A stretch of 26,149 nucleotides of DNA. It comes from a virus. The translations under genes were made by a program, and so were the position numbers. Position 1 is the stretch's first letter. The number at the start of each line of letters is the position of its first letter. Below the pieces are notes generated by a model. It searched no databases. It saw only the letters and a list, made by a program, of their open reading frames with translations, and had not been told where the DNA came from. This document shows positions 6,740 through 14,645 of the stretch, piece after piece. The stretch covers positions 1 through 26,149 of IMG/VR virus record IMGVR_UViG_3300044957_000416; one strand, 5' to 3'.

Positions 6740-6921
6740 CCCTGCGAGCGGAGGCGCGGCGCGACCTCGGCGTGTGGGCCGAGTGCCTGCTCGCCATGTT
6801 CGGCAACGAGTCGCAGGGAACCGACGCCGAGGTCGTGCGCGCGCTCACCGGAGCGAGCATGCTCGCAGAGGCGATGCACGACGTCAGGCAGATCAAGCGC
6901 CTGCTCACACCGAAAGAGTGA
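6733..6921 (+). CDS. Frameshift extension of tail assembly chaperone (lambda gpGT-like)
   Basis: Translated only as a fusion after the -1 slip at 6733. It adds 62 residues to the first 156 of the short form (total about 218 aa). The added part starts IVALRAEARRDLGVWAECLLAM and contains a second helix (VVRALTGASMLAEAMHDVRQIKRLL). The short C-terminal helical domain is what binds the tape measure in lambda. An independent start upstream in this frame is not supported by a ribosome-binding site. The tape-measure gene begins 7 bp after the stop. Confidence 0.75.
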   Translation: MVALRAEARRDLGVWAECLLAMFGNESQGTDAEVVRALTGASMLAEAMHDVRQIKRLLTPKE

Positions 6922-6927
6922 CCGACC

Positions 6928-8739
6928 GTGACCACGACCGCGACCTTCACCGTCGAGCTGCGAGACGAGACCTCCGGGGCCGCGAACGCGGCCGCGGGCT
7001 CGCTCTCGCGGCTCAGGGCGAAGATCGAGCAAGACACGAAGGCTCTTCGCGAAATGCAGGCCGCGATGGGCCGGTTGAAGGGCGGCACCTCGCGCTCGAG
7101 CGCGGCCGCCACGGAGCTTCGGAACCGCATCGCGGCACAGCGCGCCGCGATCGCGAGCGCGCAAGAGCGGTTCATCGCGCTCGGAGGCACCTTCGGGAAG
7201 GCCGAAGAGCGCGCGACGGGCTTCGCGGGCATGCTCGGGGAGCTTGCGGGCAACCTACAGGGCGCGGGCGGTGCTCTCGGAGGCTTCGGAGGCCAGCTCG
7301 CGACGCTCGCCGGGGCTCTCACGAACCCGATCGCGCTCGCGGGCCTCTTCGTGACGGGCCTCGTCGCGCTCGCGGGAGCTGCGATCGCCGCGAACCTCGC
7401 GATCGCGGGCATGATCGTTCAGCTCGCTCGCCTTGCGGTCACGGAGAGCGACGCGCGGAGGTCTGAGGCGCTGCACATCGAGGGTCTCAACACGCTTCGG
7501 CAGGCCTACGGGCTCGGCACCGCGAGCGTCCGCGACTACCAGGCAGCGATCGACCGCGCGAGCGACTCGACGAACCTCTCGCGCGACGCGCTCGAGGGCT
7601 ACGCGCGCTCGCTCTCTCGCGCTGGGCTCCGCGGCGACGCGCTGCGCGACGCGGTCGAGGCGATGGGCATCGCGGCGATGGTGCAAGGCGAGCGCGGCGC
7701 GCAGAGGTTCCGTGCGCTCGCGATGCAGGCGCGACTTGCGGGTCGTTCCGTCGCGGAGCTCGCAGAGCAGTACCGCGATCGCCTCGGGCCGATCGCGCAT
7801 CGCATGATGCTGTCGCTGCCGAACCAGACCGAGCGCCTTCGACGCTCGATCGCGCGCATCTTCTCGGGCCTCAACACCGATCGCCTGCTCGGCGCGCTCG
7901 ACATGGTGCTCTCACTCTTCTCGCAGAGCACGGCCTCGGGCCGCGCGCTCTCTCGCATCGTCGAGGCCGTGTTTCAGCCTATGATCGACGACGTCGCGGT
8001 GCTCGGGCCGATCGTGCGGCGCTTCTTCCAAGGCATCGTGATCGGCGCGCTCGTCACCACGATCGCGGTGCTTCGCGTTCGCAACGCTCTCCGCGACACG
8101 TTCGGAGGCACCGACCTATTCGAGAACGTCGATTCTCTCAACTTTGCGCTCGGAGTCGGCGTCGCGCTCTTCGGGCTTCTGGCGATCTCGCTCGCCTCGA
8201 TCGCGTTCCTCGCGGCGCTCGCGATCGGTCCGTTCGTCGCGCTCGGGCTCGCGATCCTCGCGATCGGAGCTGCAGCGGCGCGCGCGGTTCGCACCGTCGT
8301 CGACTTCTTCTCGTCGAACAACGTCGGCGGGCTCGCCGAGGGGATGATCAACGGGATCGTGTCCGGGCTCACGAAGGGGCGCGACCGGATCATCGAGACC
8401 GTGCGCGGCCTCGCGCAGTCTGCGGCCGACACGTTCCGCGAGGCGCTCGGGATCGCGAGCCCCTCGCGTGTGTTCGCGGAGTTCGGCGCGTCGATCACGG
8501 GCGGTCTCACCGAAGGCATCGACGCGGGCACGCCGGACGTCGACGCAGCGGTCGGCGGGCTCGTCGAGGCACCCGCGGGCGGCGCTGCGCGCGCGGGCGG
8601 GTCGACCGTCTCGATCACGATCGGCGAGATCGTCGTCAACGCGGGCAACACGCAGAACCCGCGCGACCTCGCGCTCGGGATCCGCGACGAGCTCGCTTCG
8701 CTTCTCGAGGGCGTGTCGATCGAGCTGGGGGCGACGTGA
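6928..8739 (+). CDS. Tail tape measure protein
   Basis: 603 aa from GTG 6928. N-terminal ~1-110 is helical and coiled-coil-like; two hydrophobic blocks follow (about residues 115-165 and 405-455, the latter VALFGLLAISLASIAFLAAL), as expected for tape measures that enter the host membrane. Residues ~465-530 hold the hallmark GLAEGMINGIVSGL, then ALGIASPSRVF and GASITGGLTEGI repeats common to contractile-tail tape measures. At ~1.5 angstrom per residue the tail would be roughly 90 nm, a short-to-medium tail. Its neighbours are the chaperone pair upstream and baseplate genes downstream. Confidence 0.85.
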   Translation: MTTTATFTVELRDETSGAANAAAGSLSRLRAKIEQDTKALREMQAAMGRLKGGTSRSSAAATELRNRIAAQRAAIASAQERFIALGGTFGKAEERATGFAGMLGELAGNLQGAGGALGGFGGQLATLAGALTNPIALAGLFVTGLVALAGAAIAANLAIAGMIVQLARLAVTESDARRSEALHIEGLNTLRQAYGLGTASVRDYQAAIDRASDSTNLSRDALEGYARSLSRAGLRGDALRDAVEAMGIAAMVQGERGAQRFRALAMQARLAGRSVAELAEQYRDRLGPIAHRMMLSLPNQTERLRRSIARIFSGLNTDRLLGALDMVLSLFSQSTASGRALSRIVEAVFQPMIDDVAVLGPIVRRFFQGIVIGALVTTIAVLRVRNALRDTFGGTDLFENVDSLNFALGVGVALFGLLAISLASIAFLAALAIGPFVALGLAILAIGAAAARAVRTVVDFFSSNNVGGLAEGMINGIVSGLTKGRDRIIETVRGLAQSAADTFREALGIASPSRVFAEFGASITGGLTEGIDAGTPDVDAAVGGLVEAPAGGAARAGGSTVSITIGEIVVNAGNTQNPRDLALGIRDELASLLEGVSIELGAT

Positions 8740-9260
8740 GCTTCAACCCGATCAGCTCGCCCGTCGACTACATCCTGCTCGCGAACCGCAGGTCTCCGGG
8801 CATCGCGACGTTGTCGAACGTCAACTCTCCGCGCATGTGGGACGAGCGTCGAGGCTTCGCGCTCTCCGGCGCGCGCGTCGTGTTCCGCGGTATCGGCCTC
8901 GCGCGGCCGATCTGCACGCTGCGTCTCGTGAACGACGCGGACTTCGATGCGTGGCACGAATGGCGCGAGCTGGTGCAGCGCCCGCCCATCGGTGAGCGCG
9001 GGCGCGCGCAGGACATTTGGCACCCCATCCTCGAGGATCTCGGCATCGTCTCCGTCGTCGTCGAGGACGTCACGCAGCCCCGGCAGGTCGAGGACGGCGT
9101 GTGGGACATCGACATCAAGTTCATCGAATTCCGTCGACCCGTCGTGACGCTCGAGACCATCGGCTCGAGCGAGACCACGCCCACCGACCCCGTCGATCGT
9201 TTCATCGACGAGCTCTCGTCGCAGGTCCAAGCTCTCGCCGGAGGGCCGGGAACACCGTGA
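8736..9260 (+). CDS. Baseplate/tail hub-associated protein
   Basis: 174 aa from GTG 8736 (GTGA overlap with the tape measure). Soluble, beta-rich, with Trp-rich segments (DAWHEWRELVQRPP, DIWHPILEDLGI) and a terminal pattern VWDIDIKFIEFRRP that resembles tail proteins ending in 'W.i.i.f.e.r'. It occupies the slot taken in Mu by gp43 (N) between tape measure and hub. The exact family is not certain; alternatives are a LysM-free distal-tail protein or a hub spacer. A charged tail follows (PTDPVDRFIDELSSQV). Confidence 0.45.
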   Translation: MSFNPISSPVDYILLANRRSPGIATLSNVNSPRMWDERRGFALSGARVVFRGIGLARPICTLRLVNDADFDAWHEWRELVQRPPIGERGRAQDIWHPILEDLGIVSVVVEDVTQPRQVEDGVWDIDIKFIEFRRPVVTLETIGSSETTPTDPVDRFIDELSSQVQALAGGPGTP

Positions 9261-10495
9261 CCGCGTACTGCCACATCGGAGGCGACACCATCCTCGAGGC
9301 GACCGTCGTCGTCCCCAACGTCGGCCCGTGGTACGCGAACCTCGTGTTCGAAGGCGCGCCCGACGTGTCCGGCGCGGTCGTGCTCAACGTCGGCGCGCTT
9401 GAGCTGCACGGCTTCGTCGACCCTCGCGCGAACGGCGTGTTCGGTGAGCAGCGGAGGTGCCGTGTCGTCGCGGGCGCTGCGGGGTGGGGCACCGTGCTTC
9501 CCGCGCTCCACTATCACAGCGACTCGGGCGTTCGCTCGCGCTCGGTCGCGGACGACGCGGCGCGGCTCGCGGGCGAGACGATCGGCGCGTTCAACCCGAC
9601 CGCGACGCAGGTCGGGATCGACTACACGCGGCAGGCGGGCCTCGCGTCGCGCGTCCTCGAGGACGTGATCGGCACCGCGCCGTGGTGGGTCGGCTACGAC
9701 GGGCGCACGAACGTCGGCGCACGCAGCGCGTCGACCCCCGACGTCGAGACCTACGAAGTGCTCGAGCACGACCCCCGGCTCTCGCTCGTCGAGCTAGCGG
9801 TCGACGATCTCGCGGCGATCACGATCGGCGCGAGGCTGAACCGGCCTCCGCTCGTCGACGTCGTCGAGGTGCACGAGCTAGAGATCATCGTCGCGAGCGA
9901 TCGAGCGCGCGTGCGCGCGTGGTACGGCGGCACGCTCACGGCGCGCGGGCGCATCGCGCGCTCGTTGCAGGACATCGCGCGCCGCTCGACGGACGGCAAG
10001 CTCTTCGGCCGCTACCGCTTCCGCGTCGTGCAAATGAGCGGCGACCGCGTCGAGCTGCAGGCCGTCGCGTCGATCGCGGGCCTTCCCGACGTGCTTCCGA
10101 TCTCGATGCGCCCCGGCGTCGCCGGAGCCAGCTCGGCGCTCGCGGGCGGTTCCATCGTGCTCGTCGAGTTCATCGAAGGCGACCGCACCATGCCGATCGT
10201 GTCCGCGTTCACGCCGAAGGGCGATCCGGGGCACGCGCCGGACGAGACCGTTCTCGAGGTCGTCTCGACTCTCCGGCTCGGTGATCCCGGCGCGACCGAC
10301 CCCGTCGCGCTCGCGCCGAGTATCGACTCGCAGTTCGACGACATCAACTCCGCGCTCGACGCGTTCGCTGTAGCGGTCCCGGTGCCCAACGACGGGGGTG
10401 CGTTCATTCAGTCGGCATTCAAGGCCGTATGGGGGCCGGGAGCGCCTCCGAAGCCCCCGTCGAACGTGGGCGCGACGAAAGTGGTGGGCCTATGA
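9257..10495 (+). CDS. Baseplate hub protein with C-terminal spike/OB-like part
   Basis: 412 aa from GTG 9257 (GTGA overlap). Residues 1-210 look like a hub (gp27-like) domain: WYANLVFEG, VLNVGALELHG, repeated Gly-rich strands and APWWVGYDGRTNVG. Residues ~260-360 resemble a gpV-like OB-fold: YRFRVVQMSGDRVELQAV, LPISMRPGVAG, GGSIVLVEFIEGDRTMPIV. In Mu these roles lie on separate genes (gp44 and gp45), so a fusion is proposed. The remaining C-terminus is low in structure signals and may trimerise or carry the tip. The hub assignment comes from order and pattern; the OB-fold claim is an inference. Confidence 0.5.
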   Translation: MTAYCHIGGDTILEATVVVPNVGPWYANLVFEGAPDVSGAVVLNVGALELHGFVDPRANGVFGEQRRCRVVAGAAGWGTVLPALHYHSDSGVRSRSVADDAARLAGETIGAFNPTATQVGIDYTRQAGLASRVLEDVIGTAPWWVGYDGRTNVGARSASTPDVETYEVLEHDPRLSLVELAVDDLAAITIGARLNRPPLVDVVEVHELEIIVASDRARVRAWYGGTLTARGRIARSLQDIARRSTDGKLFGRYRFRVVQMSGDRVELQAVASIAGLPDVLPISMRPGVAGASSALAGGSIVLVEFIEGDRTMPIVSAFTPKGDPGHAPDETVLEVVSTLRLGDPGATDPVALAPSIDSQFDDINSALDAFAVAVPVPNDGGAFIQSAFKAVWGPGAPPKPPSNVGATKVVGL

Positions 10496-10974
10496 GCGCC
10501 GAGGTCAAGGCACAGATCGCTCGCGACCTCGCGACGCTCGTGCAGATCACCGACTTCCCGGTCGCGCCGTTCGGGTACGGCTCCGACATTTCGGGCGACT
10601 TCGACGTCAACCCCACGGCGCGCGAGGTCAAGGCGTTCACCACGCTCGCGCTCGCGCAGGCGCTCGTGCGGCGTCTCGACTGTCCGCGCGGCGCGCTCCC
10701 CGACGACAAAGACTACGGCGTCGACCTCCGCTCGTACTGCAACCGCGGAGTGACCGCGAACGACCTCCGCTCTCTTGGCGGGCAGATCAAGGGCGAGCTG
10801 CAGAAGGACGATCGCGTCGACACCGTGACCGTGCGACTCGCGCCAAGCTCGACCGGGACGTCGCTGCTCGTCGAGCTTGCGATCCGTCCCGTCGATGCGA
10901 GGATCGGCGGGTTCTCGCTCACACTCTCGGCCTCGAGCGCGTCGGTGCTGCTCGAAGAGATCAAGGCGGTCTGA
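10492..10974 (+). CDS. Baseplate wedge protein, gp25/gpW-like (Mu gp46 position)
   Basis: 160 aa from ATG 10492, which overlaps the hub stop (ATGA). An upstream in-frame start at 10429 would overlap the hub gene by 66 bp and lacks support. Core pattern GYGSDISGDFDVNPTAREV, then LAQALVRRLDCPRGALPDD, DYGVDLRSYCNRGV and a C-terminal beta region (VTVRLAPSSTGTSLLVELAI): the usual gp25-like fold in which an ALxxRLxTPRGxL helix precedes the strands. It forms the inner wedge with the gpJ-like protein that follows. Confidence 0.65.
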   Translation: MSAEVKAQIARDLATLVQITDFPVAPFGYGSDISGDFDVNPTAREVKAFTTLALAQALVRRLDCPRGALPDDKDYGVDLRSYCNRGVTANDLRSLGGQIKGELQKDDRVDTVTVRLAPSSTGTSLLVELAIRPVDARIGGFSLTLSASSASVLLEEIKAV

Positions 10975-10977
10975 CCC

Positions 10978-12147
10978 ATGCCCACGCTCGCAGAGCTGAC
11001 GACGCCCCTCACGCGGACCGAGATCGAGGCCGCGATCTACTCCGCGATCGAGGCGCTCGGCGTCAAAACGACGTCGTGGAAGCCGGGAGCCATCGCGCGC
11101 ACGATCATCGCGGGCACCGCGATCGTGCTCGCGGCGTTCTCGACGCTGCAGGCGCGCATCGCCGAGTCGGGGTTCCTCGAGCTGGCCGCGGGCGACTGGC
11201 TCACGATCGTCGCGCGCGAGGTCTACGGCGTCGAGCGGAGTAACGGCACGTTCGCCGCGGGCAACGTGACGTTGACGAACACGGGAGGCGGTCTCTTCAC
11301 GCCTGGAATCGGCGACGTGATCTTTCTCAACTCGACGACGGGCAAGACCTACCGCAACACCGCGGCGTTCGTGCTCAACCCGTTCCAGGTCGGGCTCGTC
11401 GTTCCGGTCGAGGCGATCGAGATCGGCGCGGACTCGACCGCAGCGCCCACCGACATCGACGACTTCGTGACAGTGCTGCTCGCCGTCACCGTCACGAACC
11501 CCAACGCGCTCGTCGGACAAGACCCCGAGACCGACGCCGCGCTTCGCGAGCGGTGCCTCGCAAAGACAGGCGTGCTCTCGCCGAACGGCCCCGCCGACGC
11601 CTACCGCTTCCTCGCGCTCTCCGCGGTCACGACAGGCGGCACGCCTGCGGGCGTCACGCGCGTTCGCACCGTGCCCGATGGTGCGGGCAACGTGCTCGTG
11701 ATCCTCGCGACGGCGTCCGGCCCGGTGACGGGCATCATCGGCGACCCGTCGACGCCGCTCGGAGCTGCTAACGAGGCAATCCAGACTCAATGCGTTCCGC
11801 TCGCCGTCACCGCGACGGTGCAGAGCGCGGTCGCTTCGACGATCGCGGTGACCTACTCGCTGTGGGTCAAGAATACGATCGGGCTCACGGTCTCGCAGAT
11901 TCAGACGCAGGTCGCGACCGCGCTCGCGGTGTTCCTGTCGACGCAGCCGATCTCGGGCTCGCGCAAGGTGCCCGGTCCCGGCTTCGTGTTCGTCGAGCAA
12001 CTCGAGGGCGTGATCGCCGAGGCCGTCGGCGCGTCGTTCCTCGTCGACGTGCAGGTCACCGTGCCCGCGGCTAACGTCGCGATCGCGAGCAACGGCGCGC
12101 CCGTGCTCGGCACCGTCACCCCGACCGTCACCGTGGTCGCGCCATGA
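10978..12147 (+). CDS. Baseplate J-like protein (Mu gp47-like)
   Basis: 389 aa from ATG 10978, close to the ~360-390 aa of the family. The N-terminus has an amphipathic TEIEAAIYSAIEALG helix; then ELAAGDWLTIVAREVYGVER, the 'G.wL...a...yg..R' motif of baseplate J proteins. The central strands (GNVTLTNTGGGLFT) precede LVGQDPETDAALRERCLAKTG, the diagnostic 'G.d.Etd..lR.R' motif, and LSAVTTGG. The C-terminal half has repeated beta segments. It bridges hub and outer wedge. Overlaps the next gene by 4 bp. Confidence 0.8.
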   Translation: MPTLAELTTPLTRTEIEAAIYSAIEALGVKTTSWKPGAIARTIIAGTAIVLAAFSTLQARIAESGFLELAAGDWLTIVAREVYGVERSNGTFAAGNVTLTNTGGGLFTPGIGDVIFLNSTTGKTYRNTAAFVLNPFQVGLVVPVEAIEIGADSTAAPTDIDDFVTVLLAVTVTNPNALVGQDPETDAALRERCLAKTGVLSPNGPADAYRFLALSAVTTGGTPAGVTRVRTVPDGAGNVLVILATASGPVTGIIGDPSTPLGAANEAIQTQCVPLAVTATVQSAVASTIAVTYSLWVKNTIGLTVSQIQTQVATALAVFLSTQPISGSRKVPGPGFVFVEQLEGVIAEAVGASFLVDVQVTVPAANVAIASNGAPVLGTVTPTVTVVAP

Positions 12148-12944
12148 CAGACGAGACGCCCGCACCTCCCGAAAGGCTCTCGTTCATCGCGGCGATGCTG
12201 CGCGTCTCGCCTCCGTGGCTGCGTCGCATGATCGGAGGCGCCATCATGCAGGGGCTCGGGACACCGATCGAAGGCGAGGTCGACCGCAACGTCGCGGGCC
12301 TTCGCATGCGCTTTCCCGGAGGCGGCGCGGACGAGGACGCGCTTGGCTACACCGGGCGCGAGCGCCGCATCTTGCGCGGCCCCGGCGAGCTCGCAGAGAC
12401 CTACGCGATCCGCCTGCGGAAATGGTGGGACTCGCATCGCATCCGAGGCAACGCATACGCGCTGCTCGACCAAATGCACGCCTACTTCCTCGCGACGAAC
12501 CCAGGCCTTGAGATCGTCTACGTCGCGAACACGGGCACGGCCGACGCGCGCGTCGACACCGCGGGCGTGATCACGCGAGGCGGGAACGTCATGCCCGGTT
12601 GGACCGGCGACGGCGAGGTTCCGCCACAGTGGGCTCGCTTCTGGCTCTTCCTCGAGCTGCCAGGCGACACGTTCAACACCGTCCTCGTCGACGAGAACGG
12701 CGACCCGATCGTCGACGAGGCGGGCGAGGCGATCCTCGTCGCGATCTCGATCTACGCGCTCGGCCCCGAGGAGCTCGCGGAGATTTGCGCCGTGCCTCAC
12801 GAATGGAGCGCAGCGCACATCGATCGCATCTACATCGGGATCATCCCACCGGACGGGATCCTCTGGGGATACCCGGCCTCGCTCACATGGGGCGAGCCGG
12901 GGCGAACGTGGGGCGGCGACCTTTCCGTGCGCTTTACATGCTGA
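12144..12944 (+). CDS. Baseplate/tail protein, gpI-like position (Mu gp48)
   Basis: 266 aa from ATG 12144 (ATGA overlap). It follows gpJ and precedes the fibres, the slot of Mu gp48 / P2 gpI, which attaches fibres to the wedge. Visible pattern: an N-terminal helix (WLRRMIGGAIMQGLG), the acidic/aromatic middle (FPGGGADEDALGYTGRERR, RLRKWWDSHRIRGNAYALLDQM) and a C-terminus with YIGIIPPDGILWGYP. In gpI proteins a WWDS/R-type helix followed by a fibre-contact beta part is common. Functional assignment rests mainly on gene order. Confidence 0.55.
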   Translation: MTDETPAPPERLSFIAAMLRVSPPWLRRMIGGAIMQGLGTPIEGEVDRNVAGLRMRFPGGGADEDALGYTGRERRILRGPGELAETYAIRLRKWWDSHRIRGNAYALLDQMHAYFLATNPGLEIVYVANTGTADARVDTAGVITRGGNVMPGWTGDGEVPPQWARFWLFLELPGDTFNTVLVDENGDPIVDEAGEAILVAISIYALGPEELAEICAVPHEWSAAHIDRIYIGIIPPDGILWGYPASLTWGEPGRTWGGDLSVRFTC

Positions 12945-12948
12945 CCGG

Positions 12949-12964
12949 GACGCGCGACCGCGTC
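12949..12964 (+). terminator. Short hairpin after gpI-like gene
   Basis: GACGCG (12949-12954), loop CGAC, CGCGTC (12959-12964): perfect 6-bp stem in the 41-bp gap before the fibre genes. No T-run follows. Possible partial terminator at the baseplate/fibre border. Confidence 0.35.
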
Positions 12965-12967
12965 GCG

Positions 12968-12976
12968 TGCTAGAAC
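12968..12976 (+). promoter_or_regulatory. Possible extended -10 element before fibre genes
   Basis: TGCTAGAAC right after the hairpin and 9 nt before the GTG start at 12986; compare TGCTAGGGT at 2133-2141 in the same arrangement. No clear -35. Low confidence. Confidence 0.25.
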
Positions 12977-12985
12977 GGGGGCTCC

Positions 12986-13669
12986 GTGCCGCAGAACATC
13001 ACCGACGTCTCGACCTTCACCGCGCCGGTCGTCGCGCCTGCGGACGGCGATCCGCTGAACGCTGCCTCGATCACGGCACCGGGCGTCGGGCTGCAGGCGC
13101 TCGCAAACCGCACGCGCTTCCTCGGGAACCGCATGGGCGTCGGGCTCGCACCGCCGCTCACCGACGAGTTTCTCTACAACCCCACGATCGCGCGCGCTCT
13201 CCCGATCTCGGGCATGGAGTTCGCGCTCTCGACCGACGCGGGCGGGGTCTCCGAATGGCTGCGCAACCTCTCGGGAGGCGTCGTCTACCAAAACCCGCTC
13301 GCGAACGCGGTGTTCGCGAGCGCGCGCGTGCGCGTGCCGAGCGGCTCGACGATCACCGGGTGCGAGGTGCTCGTGCGCTCGAGCGGCGTGCGAACGCCGG
13401 GGAATGGCTGGTTCGCGAAGCTCTATTCGCAGACCGAGCCGTGGGGTGCGCCCGCTGCACCGAGCGCCGTGCAGCAAGGAAGCACGGAAGAGGGCGGTCT
13501 CTCCGCTGGCTACAGCGTGATCGCGATCGGCTCGATCACGCCGTTCCTGATCGTCGCTGGCGAGTCGGCGCACATCATCGTCACCGGGCCGACAGGCGCG
13601 CTCGGTGCGAACGATCAGCTTCTCGCGGCCCGCGTCCTCTTTAACGATCGCGGCCCGCGCAACGCATGA
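12986..13669 (+). CDS. Tail-fibre-like adsorption protein (collar/fibre adaptor)
   Basis: 227 aa from GTG 12986. The N-terminal region has TFTAPVVAPADGDPLNAAS followed by LQALANRTRFL, a pattern found at the head of many phage fibre proteins, where it carries the helix that starts trimer formation. The remaining ~160 residues are Gly/Ser-rich strands (SGGVVYQNP, SGSTITGCEVL, GESAHIIVTGP) compatible with a beta-prism or jelly-roll receptor-contacting part. No enzymatic motif is visible. It is the first of three adsorption proteins. Confidence 0.5.
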   Translation: MPQNITDVSTFTAPVVAPADGDPLNAASITAPGVGLQALANRTRFLGNRMGVGLAPPLTDEFLYNPTIARALPISGMEFALSTDAGGVSEWLRNLSGGVVYQNPLANAVFASARVRVPSGSTITGCEVLVRSSGVRTPGNGWFAKLYSQTEPWGAPAAPSAVQQGSTEEGGLSAGYSVIAIGSITPFLIVAGESAHIIVTGPTGALGANDQLLAARVLFNDRGPRNA

Positions 13670-13678
13670 GGCTCGAGC

Positions 13679-14635
13679 ATGGCGCGCACTGTCGACCAAC
13701 TACCTCCGGCCCTCGTCGTCAACCCGACTGACCGGCTGCTCGTCTCGCAGGCGGGCATCGCGAAGCGAGCCGATCAGTCGCAGGTTGCGGCCGGAGGTGC
13801 GGGGATCACGCAGCTCACGGGCGACGTGCTCGCTGGCCCCGGCGCGGGCGCGCAGGCCGCGTCGGTCGTGAAGGTGCAGGGCTTTCCGTGGGACACGACC
13901 GCACCCGCACCGGGCGACGTGCCGACGTGGGACGGCGCGCAGTACACGCCGCAGCAGCCGTACATACCTCCGACCAGCCCCTTCATTTCGCAGACGTTCA
14001 CGGGGGCCACGGGGACGCTCGTCGTCGGCACCGGAGGCGGGATGGTGCGCTCCATTCCGCCTCCGGGTGGACAGGTGCTCACGCTGCCTCCGGCGACGGA
14101 CGGGCTCGTGTTCTTCGTCGCGAAGGCTGCCGGAGCTGCAGGCGACGGGATCTCTCTCGCGCCAGACGGCTCAGACACGATCGAATACTTGAACGCCAAC
14201 TTCGAGCTCCCCGGCTCGCTGCGCCTCGTGTTCGGCGCAGGGGTACGGAGCCGGACGATCGGCTGGGTCGTGTTCGTCAACGGATCGAACAATTGGGCCG
14301 TGTTGTCGGTCGACTCGGGTTTGCCGATCTACCACTACGCGGCGAACGACACGCTGCCCGACTTCCAAGACATGACCGTCACCGTGGATCTGTCGGCGGG
14401 CTCGTTCTCGCTGGCTCTGCCGACGAGCGCGTCTGTCACGAACGCGGGCCGTCGCATCCGTGTGATCCAGTCGGTGTTCCCGTCGTTCGTCGACTCGCTC
14501 ACGCTCACGCGCGTTCCGGGCATCCTGATCAACGGCGTCAACGCCGATCTCGTGTTCTTTCCGGGCAGCCCCTTCTCCGCGATCGAGCTAATCCAGCTCC
14601 TGACCGGCGACTGGTGGGCCAACATCACCTACTGA
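13679..14635 (+). CDS. Tail fibre protein
   Basis: 318 aa from ATG 13679, GAGG upstream. The N-terminal third carries the fibre motif QLTGDVLAGPGAGAQAASVV then GDVPTWDGAQYTPQ, which is widespread among phage tail fibres. The rest is beta-rich and ends with a conserved hydrophobic tip (FSAIELIQLLTGDWWANI). Pro/Ser-rich linkers separate the domains. Probable host-range determinant; no chaperone gene follows it. It is coupled to the 504-aa protein 10 bp downstream. Confidence 0.55.
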   Translation: MARTVDQLPPALVVNPTDRLLVSQAGIAKRADQSQVAAGGAGITQLTGDVLAGPGAGAQAASVVKVQGFPWDTTAPAPGDVPTWDGAQYTPQQPYIPPTSPFISQTFTGATGTLVVGTGGGMVRSIPPPGGQVLTLPPATDGLVFFVAKAAGAAGDGISLAPDGSDTIEYLNANFELPGSLRLVFGAGVRSRTIGWVVFVNGSNNWAVLSVDSGLPIYHYAANDTLPDFQDMTVTVDLSAGSFSLALPTSASVTNAGRRIRVIQSVFPSFVDSLTLTRVPGILINGVNADLVFFPGSPFSAIELIQLLTGDWWANITY

Positions 14636-14645
14636 GGGCGTCACG

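Noticed and set aside
10408-12165. Minus-strand open frame opposite gp25-like and gpJ-like genes (585 codons)
   Set aside because: Low-complexity Arg/Asp sequence; clear baseplate genes on the plus strand.
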